Position numbers and translations under genes: made by a program. Of a stretch of 64,000 nucleotides of DNA, positions 1-9,122 are shown piece after piece. Location of the stretch: assembly GCA_002483445.1 (NCBI GenBank), contig DLHY01000103.1:1-64000 (forward strand), written 5' to 3'. How positions within the stretch are numbered: the stretch's first letter is position 1; every line of letters starts with the position of its first letter. Under the pieces are notes generated by a model that saw only the letters and a program-made list of their open reading frames with translations, was not told the DNA's origin and ran no database searches. Source of the stretch: Blastocatellia bacterium UBA7656 (GTDB lineage Bacteria > Acidobacteriota > Blastocatellia > UBA7656).

Positions 1-127
1 TTCTTATTCAACACAAGCTCCAGAGGAGCGATATGTCCGAACATATCGCTCCTCTGGAGCTTGATGGAGATACCCAACATCCGTTCTATAAACATTTCGC
101 ACCTACGGCGCTGATTTCCAAACACGC
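1..127. repeat. Partial copy of palindromic MITE-like repeat (truncated by window edge)
   Basis: Positions 15-61 form a near-perfect palindrome built on GGAGCGATATGT and its complement. It is followed by CTATAAACATTTCGC, CCTACGG and ATTTCCAAACACGC (114-127). The same blocks occur in inverted orientation at 61156-61262, so this is one arm of a dispersed element whose other arm lies left of the window. No credible gene overlaps it. Confidence 0.7.
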
Positions 128-129
128 TC

Positions 130-165
130 TTACCCATCACCTATCACCCATCCCCCATCACCTGA
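130..165. repeat. Heptamer-period short tandem repeat
   Basis: About five degenerate 7-bp units of the type TCACCCA lie directly after the MITE-like arm and immediately downstream of the glpX stop codon. It belongs to a series of 7-bp-period intergenic repeats in this window, each with a different unit. Confidence 0.6.
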
Positions 166-166
166 T

Positions 167-1213
167 TCAGAATCTGACGACGGTGCTGGGGCCGCCTTCG
201 ATGTGGACGGTGTCGATGAAGCGGACTGTTTTCGTTTTCTCGGTCGCCATTATGATCGATGAGGTGCGAATGCCTGTGCCGAAAAATCTCACGCCTCGAA
301 GTATCGTTCCGTCGGTTACGCCCGTTGCGGCGAATATGATGTGATTGCCGGGAGCGAGATCATCCGTGTCGTAAATGCGAGAGGGGTCTTCGATGCCCAT
401 TTCTTTCATTCGCTCGACCACGCCTTCAGGAATTCGGCTCTGGTCTTCGAGGTCTTCAAGCTGATCCTTCAAAACCAGTCGGGCCAGCACCTGTCCGTTG
501 AGGCACTTCATCGCCGCAGCCGTAAGCACGCCTTCCGGAGCGCCGCCCGTCCCCATAACCGCATGTACGCCTGAACCTGCGACCGCAGCCGAAATGCCCG
601 CCGACAGATCGCCGTCCGTGATGAGACGGATTCGCGCGCCCGCCGCGCGAATGTCGGAGATGAGCTTTTGATGTCGCGGGCGATCCAGCACTATCACAAC
701 GAGGTCATCTATATCGCGGCTCAATCTTCGAGCGATGGCTTTGAGGTTATCCTTGACCGGGGCATCGAGGTCGACCGCGCCTTTGGCAGCCGGGCCAACG
801 ATGAGTTTTTGCATGTACATATCGGGCGCGCGAAGCAGTCCGCCTTTTTCCGAGCAGGCCATCACAGCTATCGCATTGGCCGACCCCGTAGCGCAGAGGT
901 TCGTCCCTTCGAGCGGATCGACGGCTATATCGACCTGGGGAAAGGTATCGCCGTCTTCGACACCTTCCTTGTAGCCGAGGCCGACTTTTTCTCCGATGTA
1001 AAGCATGGGGGCTTCATCGCGCTCGCCTTCTCCTATGACCACCTCGCCGCGCATGGGAACTGTATCCATCACTTCGCGCATGGCTTCGACGGCGACCTGA
1101 TCGGAATACTTGCGCTTGCCCTGACCCATGGTGTGAGCGGCGGCTATGGCAGCGGCTTCTACGACTCGCAGGAAATCCAACCCTAGTTCGTGTTCCATTC
1201 TCTTTTCTCTCAT
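167..1213 (-). CDS. glpX: Class II fructose-1,6-bisphosphatase GlpX
   Basis: Cytosolic gluconeogenic enzyme hydrolysing fructose-1,6-bisphosphate to fructose-6-phosphate; class II members are Mg/Mn dependent. The 348-aa protein has the expected family length. It shows the metal/substrate motifs GEGERDEAPML (residues 61-71) and DPLEGT (99-104), followed by the GTGGAPEG segment typical of GlpX. The start MREKRMEHEL is preceded by GGGAGG eight bases upstream, which favours it over the internal Met6. It is transcribed divergently from the secreted lamin-tail protein at 1484, and nothing nearby is an obvious pathway partner. The 3' end abuts repeats rather than a clear terminator. Confidence 0.95.
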   Translation of the reverse strand: MREKRMEHELGLDFLRVVEAAAIAAAHTMGQGKRKYSDQVAVEAMREVMDTVPMRGEVVIGEGERDEAPMLYIGEKVGLGYKEGVEDGDTFPQVDIAVDPLEGTNLCATGSANAIAVMACSEKGGLLRAPDMYMQKLIVGPAAKGAVDLDAPVKDNLKAIARRLSRDIDDLVVIVLDRPRHQKLISDIRAAGARIRLITDGDLSAGISAAVAGSGVHAVMGTGGAPEGVLTAAAMKCLNGQVLARLVLKDQLEDLEDQSRIPEGVVERMKEMGIEDPSRIYDTDDLAPGNHIIFAATGVTDGTILRGVRFFGTGIRTSSIIMATEKTKTVRFIDTVHIEGGPSTVVRF

Positions 1214-1345
1214 CGATGACCTCCCGGATTTTTGGCGGTGTGATGATGATTGATTCGAGTTTATTTTTCAAGCGGTAAAAAGCGTGAAGCGCAAAACATC
1301 AGGCCCATCGGTTTTGCCTGCCTGCGCAGCTTACCGCAGTGATAT

Positions 1346-1373
1346 TTGTCATTTTCAGTATCGGTGGTATACT
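1346..1373 (+). promoter_or_regulatory. Sigma70-type promoter for the lamin-tail/IPT gene
   Basis: TTGTCA (1346-1351), a 16-bp spacer and TATACT (1368-1373). The predicted transcription start near 1380 leaves a leader of about 100 nt before the ATG at 1484 and rules out translation from codons further upstream. Confidence 0.5.
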
Positions 1374-1483
1374 CAGCCCGCGTTGCGCGATTCAGCGATT
1401 CAACGCGCCGACAGGTTCATCTCAGAAGTAGTCACAAAAACTTTCAGCACGGGGCGCGAAAACCGCTCAGACGGAGATTCGAC

Positions 1484-4400
1484 ATGGGCAGAAGAAAGTT
1501 GATCCTGCTCCTTTGCATTTCGATTTCCATATCGCTTACGTTCGCGCCCCGCTCGACGAAATCCAATCCCGAACCACTCGCGAGCGTCAAACCGCAGGCC
1601 GCGACTCTCATCATCAACGAGTATCTCGCTGATCCTGCATCCGACGCGACGGGCGATGCTAATGGCGATGGCACTCCAAATACAACACAGGACGAATTCG
1701 TGGAACTCGTCAACACAGGTGCCGTCCCTCTCAACATCAGCGGCTTTACTATAAGCGATTCTATACTGTTGAGGTTCACCATCCCTCCAGGAAAAATAAT
1801 TCCGTCTGGCGAAGCAGCGGTCATCTTCGGTGGCGGCGTGCCTGATGGAGATTTCGGCAACGCCACGGCTAATGACCTTGTGATGCCTGTCGGGGGATCA
1901 GGGTTGGGGCTTAACGACACAGGTGATTCGATTATAGTCAAAGACGGCATGGGCAATGAGGTGGCGAGAAAGGATTATCCTCCGCCCGCCAGCAATGTGA
2001 ATGAATCCATAACCCTCAGCCCCGACATCACAGGCATCTTCGTCAAACACTCGACCGCAGCGGGCAGCGGCGGCGCGCTCTTTTCTCCCGGCGCTCGCGT
2101 CAACGGTCGCCCGTTCGTGACCGATGACCCGCTTATCAATTCCATCTCGCCTGAATTCGTAATAGCCGGAAGCGGGACGGCGATGGTGACGGTCATCGGA
2201 GACAAGTTTCAAAACGGCGCGCAGGTTCGAATAAACGGCACGCCCATCGCCACTGCTTTCACGAGCGCCAATCAGCTTGAAGCTCAGGTTCCTCCATTGT
2301 TCGCCAACGCGCCCGACGCATACCTGCTCGATGTTCAAAATCCCGACACCGCCCTCTCCAACGCAGTCACCTTCAGAGTTTTCGCGCAGGTCGGAATAAA
2401 CGAATTCCTCGCCGACCCGCCCGCAGGCGCAGCGGGCGATGCAAACGGCGATGGCACAACCAGCACTTCTCAGGATGAATTCATCGAGGTGGTCAATCGA
2501 ACTGCGACGCCTCTCAACATCGGCGGATTTTCCATAAGCGACAACGACTCAGTGCGATTCACTTTTCCACCCGGCACGATTCTTCCTGCCAGTGAAGCGG
2601 CTGTGATTTTCGGCGGCGGCTCGCCCACGGGAGATTTCGGCAACGCCGCCATAAACGGCCTGGTCTTCACGGCCACTCTTTCATTGAATAACACAGGCGA
2701 CACGATCACGCTCAAGGACAGCGGGGGCAACCCGATTGAGGAAATCAACTACGGTTCTGAAGGCGGTATGGATCAATCGATCACCCGCAGCCCTGATATG
2801 ACAGGCGGCTTTGCAACGCATCTGTCCGCGTCTGGAGGAGCCAGACGGTTTTCTCCCGGCACGACGACCGACGGAGCGCCTTTCACCACAGGCCCGCGCA
2901 TCTCTGAAATCGATCCTGATCGAGCGCCTCTCGACAGTCCGCCGTTCGACCTCACGGTTCGAGGCAGCGGATTCGAAATCGATTCCACTGTTTTGATCGA
3001 TCATATAACTTTTCCGGCTCAACTCACGGCAGGCGATCTCATCATCACCGTGCCTGCGAGCGTCACTGCTGTTGCGGGCGCGCACTCGGTGGAAGTTCGC
3101 AACGCGGGCGGCAATCGCTCGAATGTGGTGACGCTCGTGATAGTTCCTCCTCCGCCGATGCTCGATTTTGTTCTGCCGAGACAGGTCGTAGCGGGCGGCC
3201 CTTCGCTGACGATGTTCCTCGTGGGCGCAAACTTCGATCCCGCATCGGTTGTTTTGATCGACGATGCTGTTATAACGCCTCAGTTCCTCAATCTCAGAGA
3301 ATTGAGAATCACTTTGACAGCGGCGATGATCGCGACTCCCGGCTCTCGCCGTGTGAGGGTCAGAAACGGCGACGGGCTGCTGTCGAATGAAACGACTTTC
3401 GATGTGGCGCTGCCTATGGCCCGAATCACGCGCCTCTCTCCGGGGCAAGCGGTCGCAGGCAGCCCCTCTTTCGCGCTCACGGTGACAGGCGTGAATTTCA
3501 GAAACGGCGCGGCGGTTTTGTTCGATCAAACGCTGCTTGTGACGCGGTTCGTTTCTTCGACTGAGTTGCAGACGGAAATCCCGGCATCGCTCGTCGCATC
3601 TCCGGGACTCAGAAGCGTTGCGGTTCAAAACGATGACGGGGCGCTTTCAAACGATGCGGTATTCGCAGTCCTCCCCGACGCGCCGCTCATCTCTTCGATT
3701 CAGCCTCGCTCGGTGATAGAAGGCAGCGGCGACACTCCATTGACGATCACAGGAGTGAAGTTTCAGCATGGCGCTCATGCGCGGGTGATTGAAAACCCGG
3801 GGTCGGGGATGCGACTTCAAACCGCGTTCATTTCTGCCGAACGACTTGAAGCGATGTTGCCTGCCGCGTTCGTCCGCGCGCCGGGAAAGGTTTTTCTGAT
3901 AGTCGAAAATCCCGACTTAGGCATATCGAACACAGTCGCGCTCGATGTTTTGATAAAAGACCCGCTCGTCATCAACGAGTATCTCGCCGATCCGCCTGAA
4001 GGCGCGGCGGGCGACGCCAACGCGGACGGCACGCGCAGTTCTTCTCAGGATGAATTCATCGAGATAGTCAATCGCACCTCCGCGCCGATGGATATTTCAG
4101 GTTACAAACTCTTCGACTCCGATGCGGTGCGTCACGTCTTTGCAAACGGCACGATCATTCCGCCGAAAGAGGCAGTCGTAGTATTCGGCGGAGGAAGTCC
4201 TGCGGGTCGCTTCGGCAATGCGGCGGAAAACAAACTGGTCTTCGCTGCTTCGACAGGCGGATTGTCGCTCGCCAACACGGGCGATGCAATCAGGCTCGAA
4301 GATAATCAGAGCCGCGTCATTCAGGAAATTCGATTCGGCGCGGCTGAAGGCGGCGCGAGTCAAGCGATCAATCGCAATCCGGATATCGACGGCGCGGCTT

Positions 4401-5266
4401 TCGCGCGTCACACGCTCATCGCGGGTGGTCGATTGTTTTCTCCCGGAACGAAAGCCTCGGGCGAAACTTTCACCGTCAAGCCTTCGATCAGCAGTCTGAT
4501 GCCTTCAAGTGTGCGAGTCGCTTCTTCAGCATTCACTCTCAAAGTATCAGGCGAAAACTTTTTGCCCGATGCTGTGGTGTTGTTCGGGCAGACCGAGCTT
4601 GCCGCTGTGCGCCGTTCGGCGTCTGAGCTTGAAGCAGAAGTCACGGCGGCGATGATTGCTCAGGGCGGGGCGACTGAAGTGAGGGTGAGAAACCCGGAAG
4701 GCGAGACCTCTGCGAGCGCGAGATTTCTGATCACAGATGACCCGCCGGTGATTGAAGCGATCACGCCTGCCAGCGCCGGCACGGGGGCTGAAAATTTCGA
4801 AATCACAATCACGGGCCGCAGGTTTCAACGCGGCGCTCAGGCGATGATTGAAAACGAGACGGTCGAAACCCGATTCATTTCGAGCGCGGAGATAGCAGTG
4901 CGCGTGCCTGATCGCTTCTTCTCTCGCGCAGCCGATATCTCGATTCGCGTGAAGAATACGGACGGCAATCTATCGAATGCCGCAATCTTCAGAGTTGAAA
5001 ACGGCCCGCTCATCACGCGGCTTTCGCGGAAGAAGATCAAAGCGGGAAGAGGCGAGGCGGAAATCACCATCGGCGGAGTGGCTTTCAAATCAGGCGTGCG
5101 ACTGCTCGTAAACGGCGTGGAGGTTGAGACCAGTTTTACGAGCGACACGGAGTTTTCAGCGCGCATACCCGCAGCGATGACCAATGCGCCCGCGCAGCTT
5201 ACGGTTCAGGCTCTCAACCCGGACGGTGGGCGTTCGAATCGGGCTACGATACGGGTCGTCGAGTGA
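1484..5266 (+). CDS. Large secreted lamin-tail-domain / IPT-repeat protein
   Basis: A 1260-aa exported protein with an N-terminal signal peptide (hydrophobic stretch after MGRRK). Three lamin-tail domains start near residues 42, 304 and 828, each opening with a (I/V)NE(Y/F)LADP motif and an acidic DANGDGT loop. They alternate with a series of IPT/TIG-type immunoglobulin-like repeats that runs to the C-terminus. There is no catalytic motif. Bacterial LTD proteins are usually cell-surface adhesive or scaffold proteins, so a structural surface role is inferred. The start was chosen because GGAG lies seven bases upstream and a promoter sits at 1346-1373. The near-identical LTD copies suggest internal duplication. 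No membrane anchor or sorting signal was recognised at the C-terminus. Confidence 0.8.
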   Translation: MGRRKLILLLCISISISLTFAPRSTKSNPEPLASVKPQAATLIINEYLADPASDATGDANGDGTPNTTQDEFVELVNTGAVPLNISGFTISDSILLRFTIPPGKIIPSGEAAVIFGGGVPDGDFGNATANDLVMPVGGSGLGLNDTGDSIIVKDGMGNEVARKDYPPPASNVNESITLSPDITGIFVKHSTAAGSGGALFSPGARVNGRPFVTDDPLINSISPEFVIAGSGTAMVTVIGDKFQNGAQVRINGTPIATAFTSANQLEAQVPPLFANAPDAYLLDVQNPDTALSNAVTFRVFAQVGINEFLADPPAGAAGDANGDGTTSTSQDEFIEVVNRTATPLNIGGFSISDNDSVRFTFPPGTILPASEAAVIFGGGSPTGDFGNAAINGLVFTATLSLNNTGDTITLKDSGGNPIEEINYGSEGGMDQSITRSPDMTGGFATHLSASGGARRFSPGTTTDGAPFTTGPRISEIDPDRAPLDSPPFDLTVRGSGFEIDSTVLIDHITFPAQLTAGDLIITVPASVTAVAGAHSVEVRNAGGNRSNVVTLVIVPPPPMLDFVLPRQVVAGGPSLTMFLVGANFDPASVVLIDDAVITPQFLNLRELRITLTAAMIATPGSRRVRVRNGDGLLSNETTFDVALPMARITRLSPGQAVAGSPSFALTVTGVNFRNGAAVLFDQTLLVTRFVSSTELQTEIPASLVASPGLRSVAVQNDDGALSNDAVFAVLPDAPLISSIQPRSVIEGSGDTPLTITGVKFQHGAHARVIENPGSGMRLQTAFISAERLEAMLPAAFVRAPGKVFLIVENPDLGISNTVALDVLIKDPLVINEYLADPPEGAAGDANADGTRSSSQDEFIEIVNRTSAPMDISGYKLFDSDAVRHVFANGTIIPPKEAVVVFGGGSPAGRFGNAAENKLVFAASTGGLSLANTGDAIRLEDNQSRVIQEIRFGAAEGGASQAINRNPDIDGAAFARHTLIAGGRLFSPGTKASGETFTVKPSISSLMPSSVRVASSAFTLKVSGENFLPDAVVLFGQTELAAVRRSASELEAEVTAAMIAQGGATEVRVRNPEGETSASARFLITDDPPVIEAITPASAGTGAENFEITITGRRFQRGAQAMIENETVETRFISSAEIAVRVPDRFFSRAADISIRVKNTDGNLSNAAIFRVENGPLITRLSRKKIKAGRGEAEITIGGVAFKSGVRLLVNGVEVETSFTSDTEFSARIPAAMTNAPAQLTVQALNPDGGRSNRATIRVVE

Positions 5267-5387
5267 GCGAAAACTTTTTCTGCACCCGCGGGCATCCGTT
5301 TCTGCGTTCATATTTCGTAGAGTCGTTGTGATAAAATTTTTGCTGATGACAGAGCTTCGACCGTTCCTTATCCGGGGAAATCAAAAA

Positions 5388-6506
5388 ATGCGCATTCGAC
5401 TCGTTCTGGTTTTACTTGCACTTATTTTTGTCGTGTCCTGTTCGAAGACGAAGGCTCCGGGCAACTGGCTGCTGTTAGACACTGGCACAGGCGACGTTTT
5501 CTCTTCGGTCAATTTCGTCAATGAGCGCACGGGCTGGCTCAACGGCCAGACTGATCGCAGTTCGATAGTCGTGGATGAAAACGAAAACAGCAACAAGAGC
5601 GCGAAGCGGCCAAAGCCGGAAGAGCAAAAAGACCCGCTGAAAGAAAATCAGGGGTTCGAAGTTTTGCAGACGACCGACGGCGGCGAGACCTGGAAACAGA
5701 TTCCCGATCAGTTCAAACACAAAATCCGCTCCGTCTGGTTCGTCGATCCGCAGACAGGCTGGGCGCTCACGACTGATCGCGACATTCTGCATACGACAGA
5801 CGGCGGACTGAACTGGTCGCTTCAGCGCAAGGCTGGCACGATCAAGCTCAAGCTCTTCGGCAACCGTCGCCAGCCCGAAATGGATCAGCCTGAGCAGATC
5901 GGGCAGATTTATTTCATCGATTCAACTCACGGCTGGGCGTGGGGAGGCGGGCAGAGAAGCGATTACACCGAACAGCCGGGAATATTTCTGACCACTATCG
6001 ATGGCGGGCAGAACTGGAATTCGGTTCCATTCCCGTTCGAGAACGAGGCCGCGAGTATGTTCTTCCTCGACGCTCAACACGCATGGGCCAGCGTGACGAA
6101 CGGCACTTTCTATAAAACCGCGGACGGCGGTTTGAACTGGACGAAGATCGAAACCAAACTGCCGGAAAATGTGATGAGATCGATCTTTTTCATAGATGAG
6201 AACAACGGCTGGGTGGCGACGATGGGCGGGCGGCTTGCGAAAACGACGGATGGCGGGCGCACCTGGAAAAAGATGTGGGAGATCAAAGACGAATACAAGA
6301 TGAGAGATATATTCTTCACCGACAGGAGTCACGGCTGGGCGGTCGGCGATAATGGAGCCATACTCTACACGCCCGACGGCGGCGAGACGTGGGTCGTCGC
6401 AAGCGTGACGCTGCCTTCGGATTTCATCGATGTGGTTTTTGTGAGCAGTCGCGCGGGCTGGGCTGTCGGACTTGGCGGCGCGGCGCACAGGTTTGAATCT
6501 AAGTAG
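5388..6506 (+). CDS. YCF48/BNR-like repeat lipoprotein
   Basis: A 372-aa predicted lipoprotein: MRIRLVLVLL hydrophobic signal, then a lipobox-like VVSC, after which the mature protein would be acylated. The body repeats the units GW(A/V)x, TTDGG and GxTW, the hallmark of YCF48/photosynthesis-stability-type beta-propellers and BNR repeats. A Lys/Glu-rich insert lies at roughly residues 60-85. In non-phototrophs such proteins are envelope beta-propellers of unknown partner, so no specific function is assigned. The start has GGGGAAA seven bases upstream. A TAAAAT box at 5332-5337 would put the transcription start near 5344 and argues against the earlier in-frame ATG at 5346. It lies 121 bp after the LTD gene and could be co-transcribed or independent. 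Confidence 0.75.
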   Translation: MRIRLVLVLLALIFVVSCSKTKAPGNWLLLDTGTGDVFSSVNFVNERTGWLNGQTDRSSIVVDENENSNKSAKRPKPEEQKDPLKENQGFEVLQTTDGGETWKQIPDQFKHKIRSVWFVDPQTGWALTTDRDILHTTDGGLNWSLQRKAGTIKLKLFGNRRQPEMDQPEQIGQIYFIDSTHGWAWGGGQRSDYTEQPGIFLTTIDGGQNWNSVPFPFENEAASMFFLDAQHAWASVTNGTFYKTADGGLNWTKIETKLPENVMRSIFFIDENNGWVATMGGRLAKTTDGGRTWKKMWEIKDEYKMRDIFFTDRSHGWAVGDNGAILYTPDGGETWVVASVTLPSDFIDVVFVSSRAGWAVGLGGAAHRFESK

Positions 6507-6544
6507 CCGGACATCCAAACGGCGATGGAGACGCACCAAAGAGG

Positions 6545-6654
6545 AAGGCAAAAGTAAAAAGGCAAAATGAAAAAGTAGAAGAGCCGTTGCAACTATAAAG
6601 CGCCCTTGATGCGCGATCCTTCTGTTTTGCCTTTTATCTTTTTACTTTTGCCTT
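6545..6654. repeat. Inverted pair of heptamer-period repeats
   Basis: Degenerate A-rich 7-bp units (AGGCAAA, AGTAAAA) run from 6545 to about 6580 and reappear inverted at 6624-6654. Positions 6545-6561 and 6638-6654 are perfectly complementary over 17 bp. It lies just after the lipoprotein stop and may act as a bidirectional terminator, but its 7-bp periodicity links it to the other short repeats of the window. Confidence 0.65.
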
Positions 6655-6727
6655 GAATATGCGGGTGGGGAATAATTCTGCAAGTTGAACGGATCCAGTC
6701 ATTCTAAAGGTTGTCGGGGGATAAAGA

Positions 6728-6856
6728 GTGCCCACTCAATCACGCCAGAGCGCCGCACAAATCATGCCGAGCATGAAAGTGATTCATCTTGACACCGATG
6801 AGAGCGTCAAGGGACAATGGACTATGCCTGTCGAGTCGCTATTGAAGGCAGGGTAG
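6728..6856 (+). CDS. Possible 42-codon small ORF of unknown function
   Basis: A GTG codon is preceded by GGGGG at seven bases and opens 42 codons with a soluble, balanced composition (it includes MKVIHLDTDES). There is no signal peptide or recognised domain. It lies in the 422-bp gap before the first TonB-like gene and could be a real small protein, a remnant of a longer gene, or chance. Confidence 0.25.
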   Translation: MPTQSRQSAAQIMPSMKVIHLDTDESVKGQWTMPVESLLKAG

Positions 6857-6929
6857 AGAGCAGAACAGAATGGGTAGGCCTCTAAGCCCCAATCGATGCC
6901 TCATGGCGTCAGGCTTTCGGAGGGAAGGT

Positions 6930-7949
6930 ATGCGAGAGAAAGATTTATTCTCAGATTCTTTTTTGAATAATCCACCGATTTACACCCGCCTCGGGCGGGA
7001 ATTTTCCGGAGCGATCCGCGAGGTCAGCGCGAACCCCAAAGAGTATTTCATCTCTGCTTTCAGGGATGACAGCCTTGGCGCGCGTCGCCGCGCCGAGCTT
7101 CTCCGATTCGGTCTGGCGGTCGGATTCTTCGTCTTCACAACCATATTCGTCATCGTTGTGTTCGGCCCGCAGATACCCTGGCTCTTTGGCGGCGAGAAAG
7201 CCAAAGCCAACGACGAGGAACAACTCATAACGATGATCAATCCTGACGATTTCAAGCAGCAGCCCATCGACGTGCCTAAAGATGGGAAGAAGGCGAGCGG
7301 AGGAGGGGGCGGCGGTCGCAAATCCGTCACGCCTCCATCGAAGGGACAGTTGCCCAAGTTCGCGCTCACGCCTCCTATAATCGCCCCGCGACCGGAGCCG
7401 CAACTCAAACCGCCTCTGCTGGCGATTCCTGAAACCGTGCAGGTCGACCCCCGACTCGAACCCAAGCGCGATGACCTCGCGCCTACGGGACTTCCGAACG
7501 GAGTGCAAGGCCCGCCATCTCCCGGCCCAGGCGAAGGCGGAGGAATGGGCGCAGGCAAAGGCGGGGGCATGGGCGGCGGCGATGGCCGTGGCGTAGGCCC
7601 AGGCAGCGGTTATAACATGGGCGGAGGCTCTCCGGGACTCGGAACCGGAACAGGCCCCGGCGGAGTGGCGACGGTGGTCGACTCAAGGCCGTTGCCTCTT
7701 AACAAGCCGCGACCCAACTACACGGAAGAAGCGCGCAAGAACAAAATTCAGGGAGTCGTTCGCGTTCGCGTGCTGGTAGGCGTTGACGGTTCGGCGAAAC
7801 AGGTGCGACTGGCAGGCGGCGGATTGCCTGACGGGTTGAACGAAGAAGCGATAAGCGCGGCATATAAGATACGATTCAAACCCGCGATGAAGGACGGTCA
7901 GCCCGTAGCTTTCTGGCAGCCGGTCGAAATAGAGTTCAATCTGCGTTGA
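6930..7949 (+). CDS. TonB-family energy-transducer-like protein 1
   Basis: A 339-aa inner-membrane-anchored periplasmic protein. The N-terminal cytoplasmic part (1-60) is followed by one transmembrane helix (about 61-80). A Pro-rich region and a strongly glycine-rich linker (about 190-245) lead to a C-terminal TonB fold (about 255-339) containing the typical Y-x-E-E-A-R-x-x-x-I-x-G-x-V start. TonB proteins couple proton motive force to outer-membrane transporters, but no ExbB/ExbD or receptor gene is in the window. The start follows GGAGGGAAGG, which decides against the in-frame codon 60 bp upstream. A paralogue follows after a strong terminator, so the two are probably separate transcripts. 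Confidence 0.8.
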   Translation: MREKDLFSDSFLNNPPIYTRLGREFSGAIREVSANPKEYFISAFRDDSLGARRRAELLRFGLAVGFFVFTTIFVIVVFGPQIPWLFGGEKAKANDEEQLITMINPDDFKQQPIDVPKDGKKASGGGGGGRKSVTPPSKGQLPKFALTPPIIAPRPEPQLKPPLLAIPETVQVDPRLEPKRDDLAPTGLPNGVQGPPSPGPGEGGGMGAGKGGGMGGGDGRGVGPGSGYNMGGGSPGLGTGTGPGGVATVVDSRPLPLNKPRPNYTEEARKNKIQGVVRVRVLVGVDGSAKQVRLAGGGLPDGLNEEAISAAYKIRFKPAMKDGQPVAFWQPVEIEFNLR

Positions 7950-7958
7950 GTTTTCAAG

Positions 7959-7993
7959 GGCCGCGATCTCGCGATTGATGATCGCGGCCTTTT
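7959..7993 (+). terminator. Rho-independent terminator
   Basis: A perfect 10-bp stem, GGCCGCGATC (7959-7968) with GATCGCGGCC (7980-7989), an 11-nt loop and a TTTT tail. It sits ten bases after the first TonB-like gene. Confidence 0.85.
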
Positions 7994-8014
7994 GTCTGTA
8001 GCGCAATCTGACAG

Positions 8015-9112
8015 ATGGATTGGTTTTCGCCCATGTCTTCTGTGATGACAAGTGAGTTTGTGAAAACGAGTCACCAGATAGAAGCCCCGCCTTTTTCACT
8101 CATCGAGCAAAAGAGCCTCATCTCCCGACTCGCGGAAGAAATCTCGCGCGCGGCAGGTGAGATGGCCCGCGACCCGCGCACATTCATTCGCGATCTGCTC
8201 ACAAACGATACACACGACAAGAAACGTCAGCGAAGGATGAGAGCGTTGCTCGCTTCCGCGCTCGCCTTTCATCTCGTATTGCTCGGAGTGATGGTTGTCG
8301 CGGGATGGAACTCGATCAAAAACAACAGCGAAACTGAGCTTGTAGTTAAAGAGTGGATCAAACCGGTTAAGTCTGGAAATTCAACAGACACACCCGACGC
8401 GCCAAAGCCGGAGAAATCGGGCGGCAAATCAGGTGGCGGCGATCCGGGAGGCGGAGGACAGAACGATCCGCGCCCGGTCAATAAAGGAGCGCCGCCGCCG
8501 AGTGTCCGCAATCCGGTGTTTGCTAAATTCGCGCCGACAGATAAACCTCCCTTGTTATCGATTCCTCAAGTCATTCAAGGGCCTCAAAGTGCTGCTCCCG
8601 CGCCTGATGCGCCAATAGGTCTTCCGAACGGCGAAGTTGGTGTTCCACCTGCGCCTGGTTCTGGTGATGACGGTGGAATCGGGACGGGCAAAGGGCCAGG
8701 TGCTGGCAGCGGCAGTGGCCCAGGCGTTGGTCGCACTGGGCCGGGATCAGGCAATGGCACCGGCAATTCAACCGGAGGCCTTGGCAACGGGATAAAAGGC
8801 CCAATAGACTGGAACCAACTCAATCAAATACCCGGCAACACGAAAATTGATTTTATACGTAAGGTGAGAGCGATCACTACGCCTGAGGCGCAGGCCAATA
8901 AAGTTTCTGGCGTGGTGATTCTGCGAGCGACAGTTAATGCGGATGGCACAGTGACAGATATCGATGTTGTCAGCCCTGTGCCTTATATGACCGAAGCCGC
9001 CATAGAGTCTATCAGGAACTCCACGATCCGACCTGCAACCATCAAGGGCGTGCCTGTAACAGTCCGCAATGTCATTTTTAGAGTAAAAGTTGGACTGGAA
9101 GGCGGCCAATAG
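8015..9112 (+). CDS. TonB-family energy-transducer-like protein 2
   Basis: A 365-aa paralogue with the same architecture: N-terminal cytoplasmic segment, a transmembrane helix at about 78-97, a Gly/Pro-rich linker (about 130-265) and a C-terminal TonB-like domain (about 275-360). The pre-membrane part resembles that of protein 1 (an amphipathic 'A..E..RDP..FI' pattern), suggesting a shared cytoplasmic interaction. The C-terminal domain keeps V(V/I)xAxVxxDGxV and a final (I/V)xFRVK strand. The start is uncertain: no clear Shine-Dalgarno is visible, and in-frame ATGs occur at 8033 and 8045. It converges with the Roadblock gene, whose stop codon is only 10 bp away. Confidence 0.75.
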   Translation: MDWFSPMSSVMTSEFVKTSHQIEAPPFSLIEQKSLISRLAEEISRAAGEMARDPRTFIRDLLTNDTHDKKRQRRMRALLASALAFHLVLLGVMVVAGWNSIKNNSETELVVKEWIKPVKSGNSTDTPDAPKPEKSGGKSGGGDPGGGGQNDPRPVNKGAPPPSVRNPVFAKFAPTDKPPLLSIPQVIQGPQSAAPAPDAPIGLPNGEVGVPPAPGSGDDGGIGTGKGPGAGSGSGPGVGRTGPGSGNGTGNSTGGLGNGIKGPIDWNQLNQIPGNTKIDFIRKVRAITTPEAQANKVSGVVILRATVNADGTVTDIDVVSPVPYMTEAAIESIRNSTIRPATIKGVPVTVRNVIFRVKVGLEGGQ

Positions 9113-9122
9113 CCAATAGCTC

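Noticed and set aside
33..344. 103-codon plus-strand frame at the left end
   Set aside because: It runs through the MITE-like arm and heptamer repeat and then antisense to glpX; no ribosome site.
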